Below, piece by piece: positions 20,360 through 29,543 of a stretch of 42,658 nt of DNA. The notes under the pieces were generated by a model. The model was not told where the DNA came from. It searched no databases and saw nothing but the letters and a program-made list of their open reading frames with translations. The stretch is from Priapulus caudatus (lineage: Eukaryota; Priapulida; Priapulimorpha; Priapulimorphida; Priapulidae), in NCBI RefSeq assembly GCF_000485595.1, contig NW_014579523.1, positions 1,905 through 44,562 of the forward strand, given 5' to 3'. The stretch's first letter is position 1; each line of letters begins with the position of its first letter. Made by a program: the position numbers and the translations under genes.

Positions 20360-20671
20360 GGTTACAGTCCTGTAGACCGAAGGTCCGATAGACCGAAGGC
20401 CTGATAGACCGAAGGTTTATTCGAATACGCAGTGTCTACACGTCAGGAATCGGTCGCCTAGCCTCCAGGCTACGCATCCGGACATCCACTGATGCCGTAT
20501 TCGAACCTGAATATGCCGCACATCCACCGAGGCCACTATAAATCATATGATGCCACTATATACCATATATATGCCCTAACCCTAACCCTAACCCTAACTC
20601 TAACTCTAACCCTAACCCTAACCCTTTGCAATATTCGGTCTATCGGACCTTCGGTCTAGAGGGCTGCCCCC
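20360..20671. mobile_element. hAT-like MITE carrying telomeric repeats
   Basis: A 312-bp element flanked by an 8-bp direct repeat TATAATTC (20352-20359 and 20672-20679). Its ends are inverted repeats of about 37 bp, imperfect over the outer 13 bases and perfect over the inner 24 (20374-20397 against 20634-20657). The outer end contains CAG followed by C/T-rich sequence, compatible with hAT, and 8-bp duplications are characteristic of hAT. It encodes no protein. Inside it are telomere-type repeats at 20574-20624. Confidence 0.75.
20574..20624. repeat. interstitial telomere-type (CCCTAA)n tract
   Basis: Eight hexamer units in a row: four CCCTAA, two CTCTAA, two CCCTAA, then CCC. It lies wholly within the 312-bp element, close to its right inverted repeat. 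It is therefore transposon cargo rather than the scar of a chromosome fusion. Confidence 0.9.
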
Positions 20672-20999
20672 TATAATTCATAGATTAGGCATACGTTATA
20701 GATACGTTGTGGGTACGTTAGATATACGTTGACATACGTTAGAGGTATGTTAGAGGTACGTTATTCATACGTTGAGATACATCGGCTGAGGGTGTACCTA
20801 ACGTACACCTAACGTATTTTACAACGATTGAGTAACTTACTTTAACCTATATTGGACGTATTTGCAACGTATCTTGACGTATTCAGACGTATTGTACGTA
20901 TGCCTATCGACGGAGTAACGTATTTAACGTGTCTACCGTACAGCTAGCGTTCATTTGGCGTACTGTGAGCGTGTTGCGGGCGTGTTGCGGGCGAGTCCC

Positions 21000-21331
21000 A
21001 GATAATTGGATTTGCTTGCAAGAACTCCAGCATACTCTCCTCCTGTTCTACTGTAAGTGAAAAGACAATCTTCGTAGCCCTCTTCTTTGCCTGGTCATTG
21101 GGCTTCCTGGAGTTAGAGGCAACAGAAACGAGAGCCTTTACGGGACGGAGGAGTGGGTGAGCGAGGTTCTCTGGATCTTCACCTGGACTGTGTATGGCCG
21201 GTAGGATGAGGGTTAGGCTGGTCAGGCTGGTCTGGCTGTTCTGCAGGTGGTGGCGATGGTTTTAGTTGTGAATGGGTTATCTTTGCTCTCTGTCTGCCAC
21301 TGGAAGGGGCATTCAATCGCTTGGGCGGCAT
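21000..21331 (-). pseudogene. captured exon: MADF-like protein start
   Basis: On the minus strand an ATG at 21331 opens a Pro-rich, Lys/Arg-rich stretch that shifts frame near 21185. A second frame then runs Lys-Lys-Arg-Ala-Thr-Lys-Ile-Val-Phe-Ser and Leu-Thr-Val-Glu-Gln-Glu-Glu-Ser-Met-Leu-Glu-Phe-Leu-Gln-Ala-Asn-Pro. That phrase looks like the first helix of a MADF/Myb-like DNA-binding domain, as in PIF/Harbinger accessory proteins or host factors. The similarity stops abruptly at about 21000, where the TACGTT-type DNA resumes. This fits capture of a first exon by the element. Confidence 0.4.
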
Positions 21332-21726
21332 GGTAGATGCTTTATTGATTTGTGACGAGATCGGCACGGTATATATCCCGTTACGTCACGTGATCGTTCG
21401 TGACACGCCGAGCACGCTGCACATGCGCTACTCATGCGCTAACCATACGTTGGCCATTCGTCGAAAACGCCAAGCACTCGTTGACCATACGCTCAGATAC
21501 GCTCCCATAAGTTTTATATAAGTTAATGATACGCTATACATACGTTGGACATACGTTGTGTATACGTTCAATTCGTTGTGTATACGTTATGTATACGACC
21601 AATCCACAAAAATCCAGAATTCGAGCTTTTTTTTTAGGTCGGCGGCCGGGTCGACGTATGCCAGCCCGTTGATGTCTTTTCCAAAATAATTCATTCGCTC
21701 GGCATACGTTAAGGCTATACGCCCTA

Positions 21727-22795
21727 TAAGGATAAGATAAGATAAGATAACAGTTTTATTTTTCGCGTGTCTACAACATAGAACAAGAAATTAACAAGGC
21801 AAATAGGAAAATAATACCGCGAAGGGATGGCAAAAAGACCATACGGTCATCCAGTCAGCCATCCCCTAGAAAATTATAATTTAAAAAGTAAGCGGGCAAC
21901 TGTCGTTGAGCAGGAAGAGAAATATATTAACATTGTACTAGTAGTAGTAATAATTTACTATAAGATTTTAACTACTTTACTGATTTAAAGTAAACTTTAA
22001 GATTGAAACTGAACAAAGTGAAGAATAATACACATATGCAGATACAAAAATTAAATGATTCACAAGTGCTTAAACGTTATACAATATTTAAGCAGAGATA
22101 ATTCCTGTGTCAAACAAACTTTGAGCAGAATGCTTACAGCAATGACAATATAAATAAACAATCTTGAATGTAAATTACAACAAAACAAGCTAAGTTAGTA
22201 GGTGTGTACGTTTGAGATACGTCTATAATGTAATAAATATGTCTATACTGAAGCAATCTGTACAATACCATATTCAAATAAATTCATTAGAAAAAATTTC
22301 TAAACATCTGACATAGATTACTTATTACTTGCTTATTATAATTAAAGTCAATAAATGAACATATCGAAACGAAAAGGCAATTTAAGATCAAGAAAGAACA
22401 AGCAACCAAGCTTTAACAAGTCAAGTTTGCGAACGATACATACTCTCCAAGTAAAGGAGTAAAGGAATAACTCAGAAGTTTTATGAGAAAAAAAAAAGCA
22501 TTTGAACAAAATTGCAATTATAACATTTTGCTCCATACGTAACTTTCTAACAATCATCTTGACTTGACAGAATGAAACTGACATTAACTGTAACACTTGA
22601 ATTTAAGAACAACAAAACAAAACTGACAAACAATACATATGACTGTAAAGCAGCACTTCAGTGCAAACCATATTCAATATCATAAGAAATGAGAAAAGGA
22701 AGAAATCCTAACATCATATATAACCAATGAATGTATAATAACAATTTATAGGAAAACGTAGTAATTTACAGATCAAAAAACAACAACAAGCTAAC
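21727..22795 (-). mobile_element. probable 3' end of a non-LTR retrotransposon
   Basis: Read on the minus strand, the sequence ends in a short (TTATC)n tail (about 21752-21727), preceded by an AATAAAACTG-containing stretch and a GATGGCTGACTGGATGACCG hairpin-like block. That is the look of CR1/L2-type 3' ends in marine invertebrates. No reverse transcriptase is seen. 21900-22795 is AT-rich and without a gene. The tail joins directly inside the TIR of the previous element. Confidence 0.4.
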
Positions 22796-22820
22796 NNNNN
22801 NNNNNNNNNNNNNNNNNNNN
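22796..22820. other. assembly gap (25 N)
   Basis: 25 undetermined bases. Gypsy-1 begins directly after it, so the 5' LTR and the start of gag are missing or misplaced. Confidence 1.
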
Positions 22821-22833
22821 GACCATCCCCCCT

Positions 22834-23547
22834 GTGAATCCTGATGATGGCACTGCAAGCGATGTGTACAAATGTGCAGTGAATGCCTTCAGCACGCACT
22901 TCAAACCTCAAAGGAGTGTGGACCATCTAGTCTATTCGTTTCGTAAGGAAAAGCAGCTGAGTACTGAGACTGTTGGTGAATTTTATACCAGGCTTGTCAT
23001 CCAATCAAAACGTTGTGACTTTGCTGATGCTAACCTAGAAATCAAGCGCCAGTTGATACAAGGTACGCACAACAATCGCCTCCGCAGGAAAGCAATCGAG
23101 CAGACACTGACCTTGGACAATCTGCTTAAAACTGCCCGATCAATGGAAATGGCAGACGAGCACACCGTCATCATGGAAAGACAGTGTTCCACCCAGCAAT
23201 TGCATGCATTGAACAGTAGGACAAAAGGCAAACAACCGCAATCACTCCATAATCCGAGCAGTCAGAATCGTTATAAAACCGCTTGTGGTTTGTGTGGTGG
23301 ACCATACCCACACAGAGGAGACTGTCCTGCGAAAGGGAAGGAATGTAGAAAATGCGGTCGTGTAAATCACTTCGGTAAAGTGTGCCGCAGCGCTCAAAAC
23401 CCGGGCGCACGATCATCGAGATTCGAACCGAATCGGGATCATCAACCCTGGAAAGGAAGGCATCGTTTCAACCGAAAGCATATTGCCAGAACCTTAAAGG
23501 ACATCACCGAGCACGATCACCGACTACGTCAACGCTACCGACGATGA
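22834..23547 (+). pseudogene. Gypsy-1 Gag with zinc knuckle
   Basis: A 237-residue frame. A helical capsid-like part (residues about 15-115) has the usual Ser-Phe-Arg-Lys-Glu-Lys-Gln and Glu-Phe-Tyr-Thr-Arg-Leu spacing. A basic linker follows, then two Cys-rich modules at residues about 150-190: a degenerate Cys-Gly-Leu-Cys followed by a good CCHC knuckle (Cys-Arg-Lys-Cys-Gly-Arg-Val-Asn-His-Phe-Gly-Lys-Val-Cys). Gag packages the element RNA. The stop at 23547 lies where Pol continues in the +1 frame, so Gag-Pol may have used a frameshift. The start is unknown because of the gap. Confidence 0.85.
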
Positions 23548-24112
23548 CGAGTACATCTTTCGATTAGGCAGATCGGGATCCGGATCGAGCTTTACGGAAA
23601 AACCCGTGTTCAACGTCATGATTGGCAACACCAAGACCATGGTTATGGCCGATTCAGGAGCGACTGTAAACATTCTCAATTAGGAGGATTACCTTCATCT
23701 CCACCATCGGCCGCAACTCGCACCATCGAAATTTCAAATATTTTCGTACATGTCCAACAAACCGCTCGTGCTTCAAGGAAAATTCGAGGCTGAGGTACGC
23801 AGTGACCATTGTACATCTAAGGAGACATTCTACGTTGTCTCTGGACCTAGTGGATCGCTTCTAAGTTGGAAAGCCTTGCAAAAGCTACGTCTGATCAAAG
23901 TCGCGAATGTGATTTCTGAGCAACCGAATGCGCCTGAGTTTCTGTGTGACTTTTCTAACATCACGAGTGGAATGGTGCCTATGAGGGTGAACCGGTTAAA
24001 GTCGATGTAGACCCCAGCGTCGTTCCAGTAGCCCAACCACACCGTCGCATTCCATTTCATGTCCGTCAACGCGTCGATGGAAAACATTTTTCACCTTGGA
24101 TTTCACCGATAG
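23528..24112 (+). pseudogene. Gypsy-1 protease and linker
   Basis: In the +1 frame after Gag, an acidic stretch leads to Met-Ala-Asp-Ser-Gly-Ala-Thr-Val-Asn-Ile-Leu, the retropepsin active site (Asp-Ser-Gly, about 23651-23659). A TAG stop at 23681-23683 follows immediately. The frame is then open from 23750 to 24010 and continues into His-Arg-Arg-Ile-Pro-Phe-His-Val-Arg, the usual lead into RT. There, a short deletion plus a frameshift lead to the RT frame. Confidence 0.8.
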
Positions 24113-24930
24113 TGGTTGTTCCAAAACTAAAGAAACCTGACGAAATGAGGATATGTGTAGACATGCGTTCAGTGAATCGCGCGATTATCCGTGAACGTCA
24201 CATCATACCGACCATCGACGATATCGCTGCAGACTTAAATGGCTGCAAAGTGTTCAGCAAGTTAGATCTGAAGCAGGGTTACCATCAGGTTCTTTTACAC
24301 CCTGACTCCCGAAACCTGACCACGTTCTCAACACATGTAGGATTGTGGCGTTACAAGCGTCTCAACTTCGGGATGTCATGCTCCGCCGAGATATTTCAAA
24401 ACATCGTTAGTGACGTGACCAAGGGAATTCCGGGTGTTAGTAACATTAGTGCCGACATCTACATGGGAGGTGTTGACACCGAGCAACACGATGCGCGTCT
24501 GAAACGTGTGCTACAACGTCTGACCGAGTCGAATCTGACAATTAATGTTCCCAAATGTGAATTCCGCGTTCCGACAATGTTGTTCTTTGGACATCAATTC
24601 AGCGCTAAAGGAATCTCACCGGACCCAAAGAAGGTCGCAGACTTGAAAGCAATCACGCCACCGGCTAGTGTAACTGAAGTCAAGAGTCTGTTGAGTTCCG
24701 CGTCATTCTGCTCGCGGTTCATCAAAGACTTTGCGATCATAACGAAACCGCTGCGTCGTCTGACATGCAAGGATGTTCCCTGGACCTGGGGAAAGGAAGA
24801 ACAATCTGCGCTAGAAAAGCTACAAGCTGCATTGTCCGAAAAGACCACGCTAAGCTACTTTGACCCAGAGAAGCCCACTACGTTGTTTGTGGACGGTTGT
24901 CTTAACCCAGACGGATCAGAAAACCGATGA
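24112..24930 (+). pseudogene. Gypsy-1 reverse transcriptase
   Basis: A 272-residue frame with the RT fingers (Arg-Ile-Cys-Val-Asp-Met-Arg), Ser-Lys-Leu-Asp-Leu-Lys-Gln-Gly-Tyr-His and Leu-Asn-Phe-Gly. The catalytic loop, normally Asp-Asp, reads Ser-Ala-Asp-Ile at residues 113-116 (24448-24459): the first Asp is Ala. The thumb (Phe-Phe-Gly-His, Ser-Pro-Asp-Pro-Lys-Lys) and connection are present, and the frame ends at the start of RNase H. It would be inactive for DNA synthesis. The Asp-to-Ala change could be mutation or base error. Confidence 0.9.
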
Positions 24931-24933
24931 GAC

Positions 24934-25438
24934 AAATTCGCTGCATTACGCCAGTCATCTGCTATCGGAGACAGAATCGCGTTATCGATTATTCGAATCG
25001 CGAGAGGCACTATCGATATACTGGTCGATCAAGAGGTTTCACCTATACCTCTATGGAAAGGAGTTTAAGATCGTCACTGACCATCAACCGTTGGTCTCCT
25101 TGTTCAACAACCCGGTGTCAAAACCGTCAGCCAGGATCGAACGTTGGTTGATGGACCTACAGCACTATCGCTTTACTGTAGAATACCGACCAGGACCGAA
25201 CAATCCAGCAGACTATGCATCGCGTCATCCCATATCTGCCCCAAGTGTATTGGACATTGATGACGAGCAAACTGCTGACAAGTATGTTGCCTATGTCGCG
25301 CAGAACGCTGTCCCGAAGGCAATGACTTTGTCCGAGATCGAGCTAGCAACCATGCAAGACCCGCTGCTTCAGGCCACAATGGTAGCCATGAAGTCTGGTA
25401 ATTGGCACAAACCTCTGCCAAATGTGTCATTATCTTAA
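24934..25438 (+). pseudogene. Gypsy-1 RNase H
   Basis: Continues in another frame after a shift at about 24930. Tyr-Ala-Ser-His-Leu-Leu, then Glu-Ser-Arg-Glu-Ala-Leu-Ser-Ile and Val-Thr-Asp-His-Gln-Pro-Leu are the RNase H core, with the catalytic Glu and Asp. Pro-Gly-Pro-Asn-Asn-Pro-Ala-Asp-Tyr-Ala-Ser-Arg-His closes the domain in the standard Gypsy way. The part before it (about 24900-24934) is shortened. Confidence 0.85.
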
Positions 25439-25453
25439 CTCTTAAGACTTTAA

Positions 25454-25972
25454 AACGTTAAAGGTGAGCTAACGTGTACCGATACCCTTGTCTTGAAATC
25501 GAACCGCATCGTAGTACCGACTAGCCTTCAGGAAAGAACTGTGAACATCGCACATGAAGGACACCTCGGTATTGCTAAAACCAAGGGCCTATTGCGAGAG
25601 AAAGTGTGGTTTCCGCTTATGGACAGACTGGTTGAGCAGAAAGTCAGATCTTGTTTACCATGCCAAATCGCGACACCCATGGTAACACGTGAACCGCTAC
25701 AAATGTCACCGCTACCAGAAGGCCCATTCGAGAAGATAAGTGTAGACTTTGCCTATGCTGAAGGAGAAAATGTACTTCTTCTCGTTGATGAATACTCACG
25801 ATTCCCATTTATCGAGCCAATCCGCTCCACTGCTGCTCAGTGTGTGATTCCGAAGCTCGACCGAATCTTCTCCACGTTTGGTACACCAGAAACAGTCAAA
25901 TCCGATAATGGTCCACCGTTTGATGGCCACGAGTTTGCGAAATTCTCTGAGACCGTCGGATTTAAAACATAA
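25454..25972 (+). pseudogene. Gypsy-1 integrase, truncated
   Basis: The His-His-Cys-Cys finger (His-Glu-Gly-His-Leu-Gly and Cys-Leu-Pro-Cys) is followed by Ser-Val-Asp-Phe (first catalytic Asp) and Lys-Ser-Asp-Asn-Gly-Pro-Pro-Phe (second). The frame ends at 25972, before the catalytic Glu. The DNA after it, with a changed composition, is unrelated. About 150 residues of a typical integrase are missing at the C-terminus. Confidence 0.85.
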
Positions 25973-27551
25973 GGGCGTAGATATCAGACTGTTTTTGTAA
26001 ATTTTTCTAACATTTGTTTAGCAATATTGTATCAATTCATATGTGTATTATTAAAGAAACCTCGATGGTAGAAGACATTTGTGATTAATATAATGTGAGA
26101 AAGGGGGAACGTTACACTATCGAAATGACAAAACATAGTTTTGAAAACTAGTTTCTGAGAAATGCTTTATTATACATTGATTATGGGAACAATATATAGA
26201 AGATGTTTACGTCACCAATTATAATGGCGTGTATGCCAAGTATAACGCACGTAGCATCGTATAGGCACGTAATTGTATAAGCTATTACGGGTTTGTGTAC
26301 AGTCAGATACGTGTGCAAAACCCTGAAGCCAAATGTTGTAGCCACACAATACAATAACCAGAGAATTACTACAATGCATCCATTCCTTAATAATTACAAA
26401 GCATAATGACAATCGACAGTCAACACTACATAGCTATCATACACAAGCAAACACCAGGTACAAGTAATGCATATCTTACAACAATGCAGTGCCCGGGAGC
26501 AGCTAGGTAGCAGCAGAAGTGACACAAGTGACTCGCGCGTTGACAGGAGTGACGTAAGATGTGCTGTCGTCTGCGGCATATTCCTATGGATGGATGATCG
26601 CTCGTAAAGTGTGGGAATCTGTGGTTGTCCTCCAATGTTGGCATTAGTATCAACAGCGAACGTATTTATTTCATGTTTATATACTCATTTCACATTTCAT
26701 ATTTCATACTCATATAAATATATATATAGTTTATAATACAACCTCATTGACAATATATGTATAACTTTTGAATCTCCACCGTCATACTAACAACAATCGC
26801 GTTATAATAATGTCAGAAGTTGAATTGCGTAGAATCTGGTTAATAATACTAACTACTACAACTCGCGTACAATGTGATTAATTAATATAAGGGAATGCTT
26901 GGGCGAAATGTAATGCTACGTCACAATGAAAATAACTAATAGGTAATTGAAGAGAAAACATTCGTGCACATTGTTAGAAGCAAAGGGGATAGGAAATAAG
27001 AAGGCCGTTTTCTTCTCTTTTTTTTGTTTCTTCACAACATTATCGTTAACGATATTGCATCCTGGATGGAGATACTCAAACACCTCGAGCTATTCATAAT
27101 AATCGTCCCATGAGTCACATTTTGTGTCATCATCTGCAAACGCAAATATGACGGGAGGTGGCGAAGGTGGCAGGCCGCCTCCGGGAACGTATCCGATGGC
27201 TGGCCGCAGTTCCTTGCAGTTGGGCCAACTCCCAAACAGGGTTTCAAAGAGCTTCATTGGTCTTCTAACCCTAGCAAGACCGTTTCTTGGACCTATGACA
27301 CTGTACGAGTCATTGAAGAATATTGAGGCATATTCTTGATGTAGATTGCTCTTTCTGTACAAACTGAATAATAACCTGTATATGAATATATTGCAAACAT
27401 TCAGGGTTTATTTTTTTCTGTATTACATGAGCCATTATTAATTAAGGGGTTAATTATTATATTTACTGTCGTTTAACTTTATGTAAACTGCATTTTACGG
27501 TCCCAGTACACTTACTAACCTTAGCTATCAGTATCACTATCAGTCTATCGA
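25973..27551. other. mostly non-coding, possible Gypsy-1 LTR remnant
   Basis: A purine run (26097-26108) is followed by sequence beginning GTTACACTATCG; this would be a weak LTR candidate. No matching LTR is in the window. 26690-26740 is AT-rich. A 90-codon open stretch at 27362-27090 (minus) is listed separately. Nothing else was recognised. Confidence 0.4.
27090..27362 (-). CDS. unrecognised open segment, Pro/Gly-rich
   Basis: About 90 codons ending in a stop, with Gly-Ser-Trp-Pro-Asn-Cys-Lys-Glu-Leu and Val-Pro-Gly-Gly-Gly-Leu-Pro-Pro-Ser-Pro-Pro-Pro followed by an acidic tail. The GC content is higher than its AT-rich surroundings, which is why I list it. There is no ATG at the start, so it could be a last exon whose acceptor lies near 27362, or chance. 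No family is recognised. Confidence 0.25.
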   Translation of the reverse strand: MYRKSNLHQEYASIFFNDSYSVIGPRNGLARVRRPMKLFETLFGSWPNCKELRPAIGYVPGGGLPPSPPPVIFAFADDDTKCDSWDDYYE

Positions 27552-27655
27552 TCAGTATACAGTAGCTCTAGTACTAGAGCCCGCGTACAGTTGCAGCTGG
27601 CAGCTGCCAGCGGCAACTGTACGCAGGCTATAGTACTAGAGCTAAGTATACAGCA
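27552..27655. repeat. near-perfect palindrome
   Basis: An 80-bp core (27564-27643) is an inverted repeat, with arms of about 31 bp (AGCTCTAGTACTAGAGC... against ...AGTACTAGAGCT) around a GCAGCTGG/CCAGCTGC-like centre. The arms extend imperfectly to about 27552-27655 with GTATAC. It encodes nothing. A foldback element or cruciform-prone site is likely. Confidence 0.75.
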
Positions 27656-27734
27656 ACTGCCGTACACTACAACTACAAGTACAACTTCCAGTCACTATGA
27701 TAGTAGTGTAAACTAGAGCACTCGGAGAGCGCAG

Positions 27735-28270
27735 ACCTCCGCCAAAGCAGCTGAATTCTCTCAATATGAAATTTTTTATTAATTCATTAATTAAGTGAAA
27801 AAATTAATTAATTACCCGATTTAAGTTACCCGATTTCTGACCTATCCTGAAAATTTTATTAATTAATTAATTAATTAATTGGATCCGGATCACTACCAAA
27901 ATAAATTAATTAATTAATTAATTGGATCCGGATCACCACCAAAATGTAATCAATTCTAAGTTACCCCATTTCTGACCTATCCTGAAAATTTTATTAATTA
28001 ATTAATTAATTGGATCCGGATCACCACCAAAATGTAATCAATTCTAAGTTACCCCATTTCTGACCTATCCTGCACATTTAATTAATTAATTTGATCCGGA
28101 TCACCGCCAAAATCTATTCAATCCTAAGTTAGCCCATTTCTGACGTATCCTGAAAATCTTATGACAATCCGTCCAGTTAGGCTGTACACAAACCCACAAA
28201 CACACAAACACACAAACACACAAACACACGCCGATGAAAACATAACCTCCGCCAAGCCCCTGGCGGAGGT
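27735..28270. mobile_element. MITE-like repeat with internal satellite
   Basis: ACCTCCGCC at 27735-27743 is inverted as GGCGGAGGT at 28262-28270. At the right the element ends in a perfect 10-bp hairpin (28245-28254 with 28261-28270, six-base loop). Inside are repeats of about 80-88 bp, with the palindrome GATCCGGATC near 27882, 27925, 28013 and 28092, separated by TTAA runs. A short CACACAAA microsatellite lies at 28190-28228. Sequences with a CCTCCGCC hairpin end are frequent in invertebrate genomes. Confidence 0.5.
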
Positions 28271-28579
28271 AATAATCCGACAAGACTGTATCAGTGTATG
28301 ACTGCAAGATCATAGATTTGACATAACACGGCTACCGACCACCGCCCGGTATGTAAACAAATTTGTAAAGCTCCATCTACGCTTGTTTGATACTTACTTA
28401 TAGTCGTTAGTCTGCCCATAACAAAATTCGACTTTCCTTTTAATTGGATTACCTCCCGATGAAACAAATTTCAGTTGAGGCTCGTGATTATTTAACGAAT
28501 CAAACTACAAACAATAAGAAACTTTCCTGTGGTTATAACATAGACGCCATGCTTTTAATCCAACGACAGCTTACGGCTA

Positions 28580-29520
28580 ATACGTGGCGCTAGCATCTCT
28601 AATCCAAAAGTGACCGTGCTCAGTGATTTATATGCTCTGCGACAAGTAAGCGGAATGTCAACAACACACAAGCATACACTCACGTCGGTAACCGGACACT
28701 TGCCCATAACCAATGGTCGACACCGCACTAAGTTCCCATTTTTGATAATTGAGAATTTAAACAAGCCAGCGATCTTGGGATACGACTTTATGCAAGCAGA
28801 AAGTGTAAAAATTGATTGCGGGAAAGGCGTACTATCCATAGGCAAATCAGTTGTCACCCTCAAGACCAAGTTAGATGGAGAACTCAGTAATCAGCAGGTG
28901 GAGCTAGTGCTCCTTAAATCTAGGTTTCAGGTACCACGAAGAACAGCAATTATCTGCGAAGGGCGGCTAAGGAAATCAGTCCCCGTGGATGCAACTGCGT
29001 TGGTAACAAACACAGACGCGTTACCTGCATTTCGGGATCAGCCAGGAATCTGCATTGTAGACACGATCGACACTGTTAGTCAAGATTATTGCATTAGGTT
29101 TTCGTTAGAAAATGCCACAGAAGTCGCATATTTATTTAATAGTAATAGTGTTATAACTTTAGTACAGGCAGTTGACTGTAGACAGATTGCGCATAGCTTT
29201 GCACACTGGAGTGTTTCTCAATCGGATATGGTGTAGAGGAAGGATAGCGGTGAAACAGGAACAAGGGAAGCAACAGCAGTTAAACTACCTAACATAAATA
29301 TTGACCATATCTCGGGACCAGCACGACTAGCGTTGGAGCAGCTTTTAAGAAAGAATAGTGATTTATTTGCTGAAAGTAATATGGATCTAGGACATACCAA
29401 CCTAGTGAAGATGACAATTAATACGGGAGATCACGCCCATATAAGACAAAAGCCAAACTCCAATCAACTACCGCCCCATAATCGATCATCACGTAAATCA
29501 GCTCCTGCCAAGCCAAGATA
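28580..29520 (+). pseudogene. Gypsy-2 protease C-terminus and RT N-terminus
   Basis: Frame 28610-29236 (208 residues) has Ala-Ile-Leu-Gly-Tyr-Asp-Phe-Met, the retropepsin C-terminal motif. The active-site half is absent, so the element is 5'-truncated. The segment 29237-29520 reads Asp-Leu-Gly-His-Thr-Asn-Leu-Val-Lys-Met and His-Ile-Arg-Gln, the standard RT start. Around 29470-29520 two one-base shifts split the lead into the RT fingers. The insertion at 29544 lies about eight codons later. Confidence 0.8.
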
Positions 29521-29543
29521 ATAGAACCAAGCAACAGCCCGTG

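Larger units (their letters stand above)
20144..21726. mobile_element. TIR element with TACGTT arrays and captured exon
   Basis: The left end (20144-20174) and right end (21709-21726) are inverted copies of each other: 18 bp is preserved at the right, after which the match stops. The left end also matches the TIR at 324-355. The interior is dominated by short TACGTT-like motifs: plus orientation at 20200-20260, 20683-20775 and 21440-21710, and reversed (AACGTA) at 20800-20945. Such arrays resemble the subterminal transposase-binding repeats of DNA transposons. It also carries an exon-like piece (21000-21331) and a nested element (20360-20671). No transposase is present, so it is non-autonomous. 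Confidence 0.6.
22821..25972 (+). mobile_element. Ty3/Gypsy retrotransposon Gypsy-1, truncated
   Basis: Gag, protease, reverse transcriptase, RNase H and integrase follow in the usual Gypsy order on the plus strand. It is cut at the 5' side by the gap and ends within the integrase, before the catalytic Glu. No LTR is confirmed. A purine run at 26097-26108 could be a polypurine tract of this element after an internal deletion. Frameshifts at about 24011-24112 and 24930, and a nonsense TAG in the protease, show that it is dead. Confidence 0.9.

Noticed and set aside
20574..20624. Chromosome fusion scar from telomeric repeats
   Set aside because: The tract is inside an element with inverted repeats and an 8-bp target duplication.
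27090..27339. Plus-strand frame 27124-27339
   Set aside because: Antisense of the minus-strand segment listed; less coding-like.
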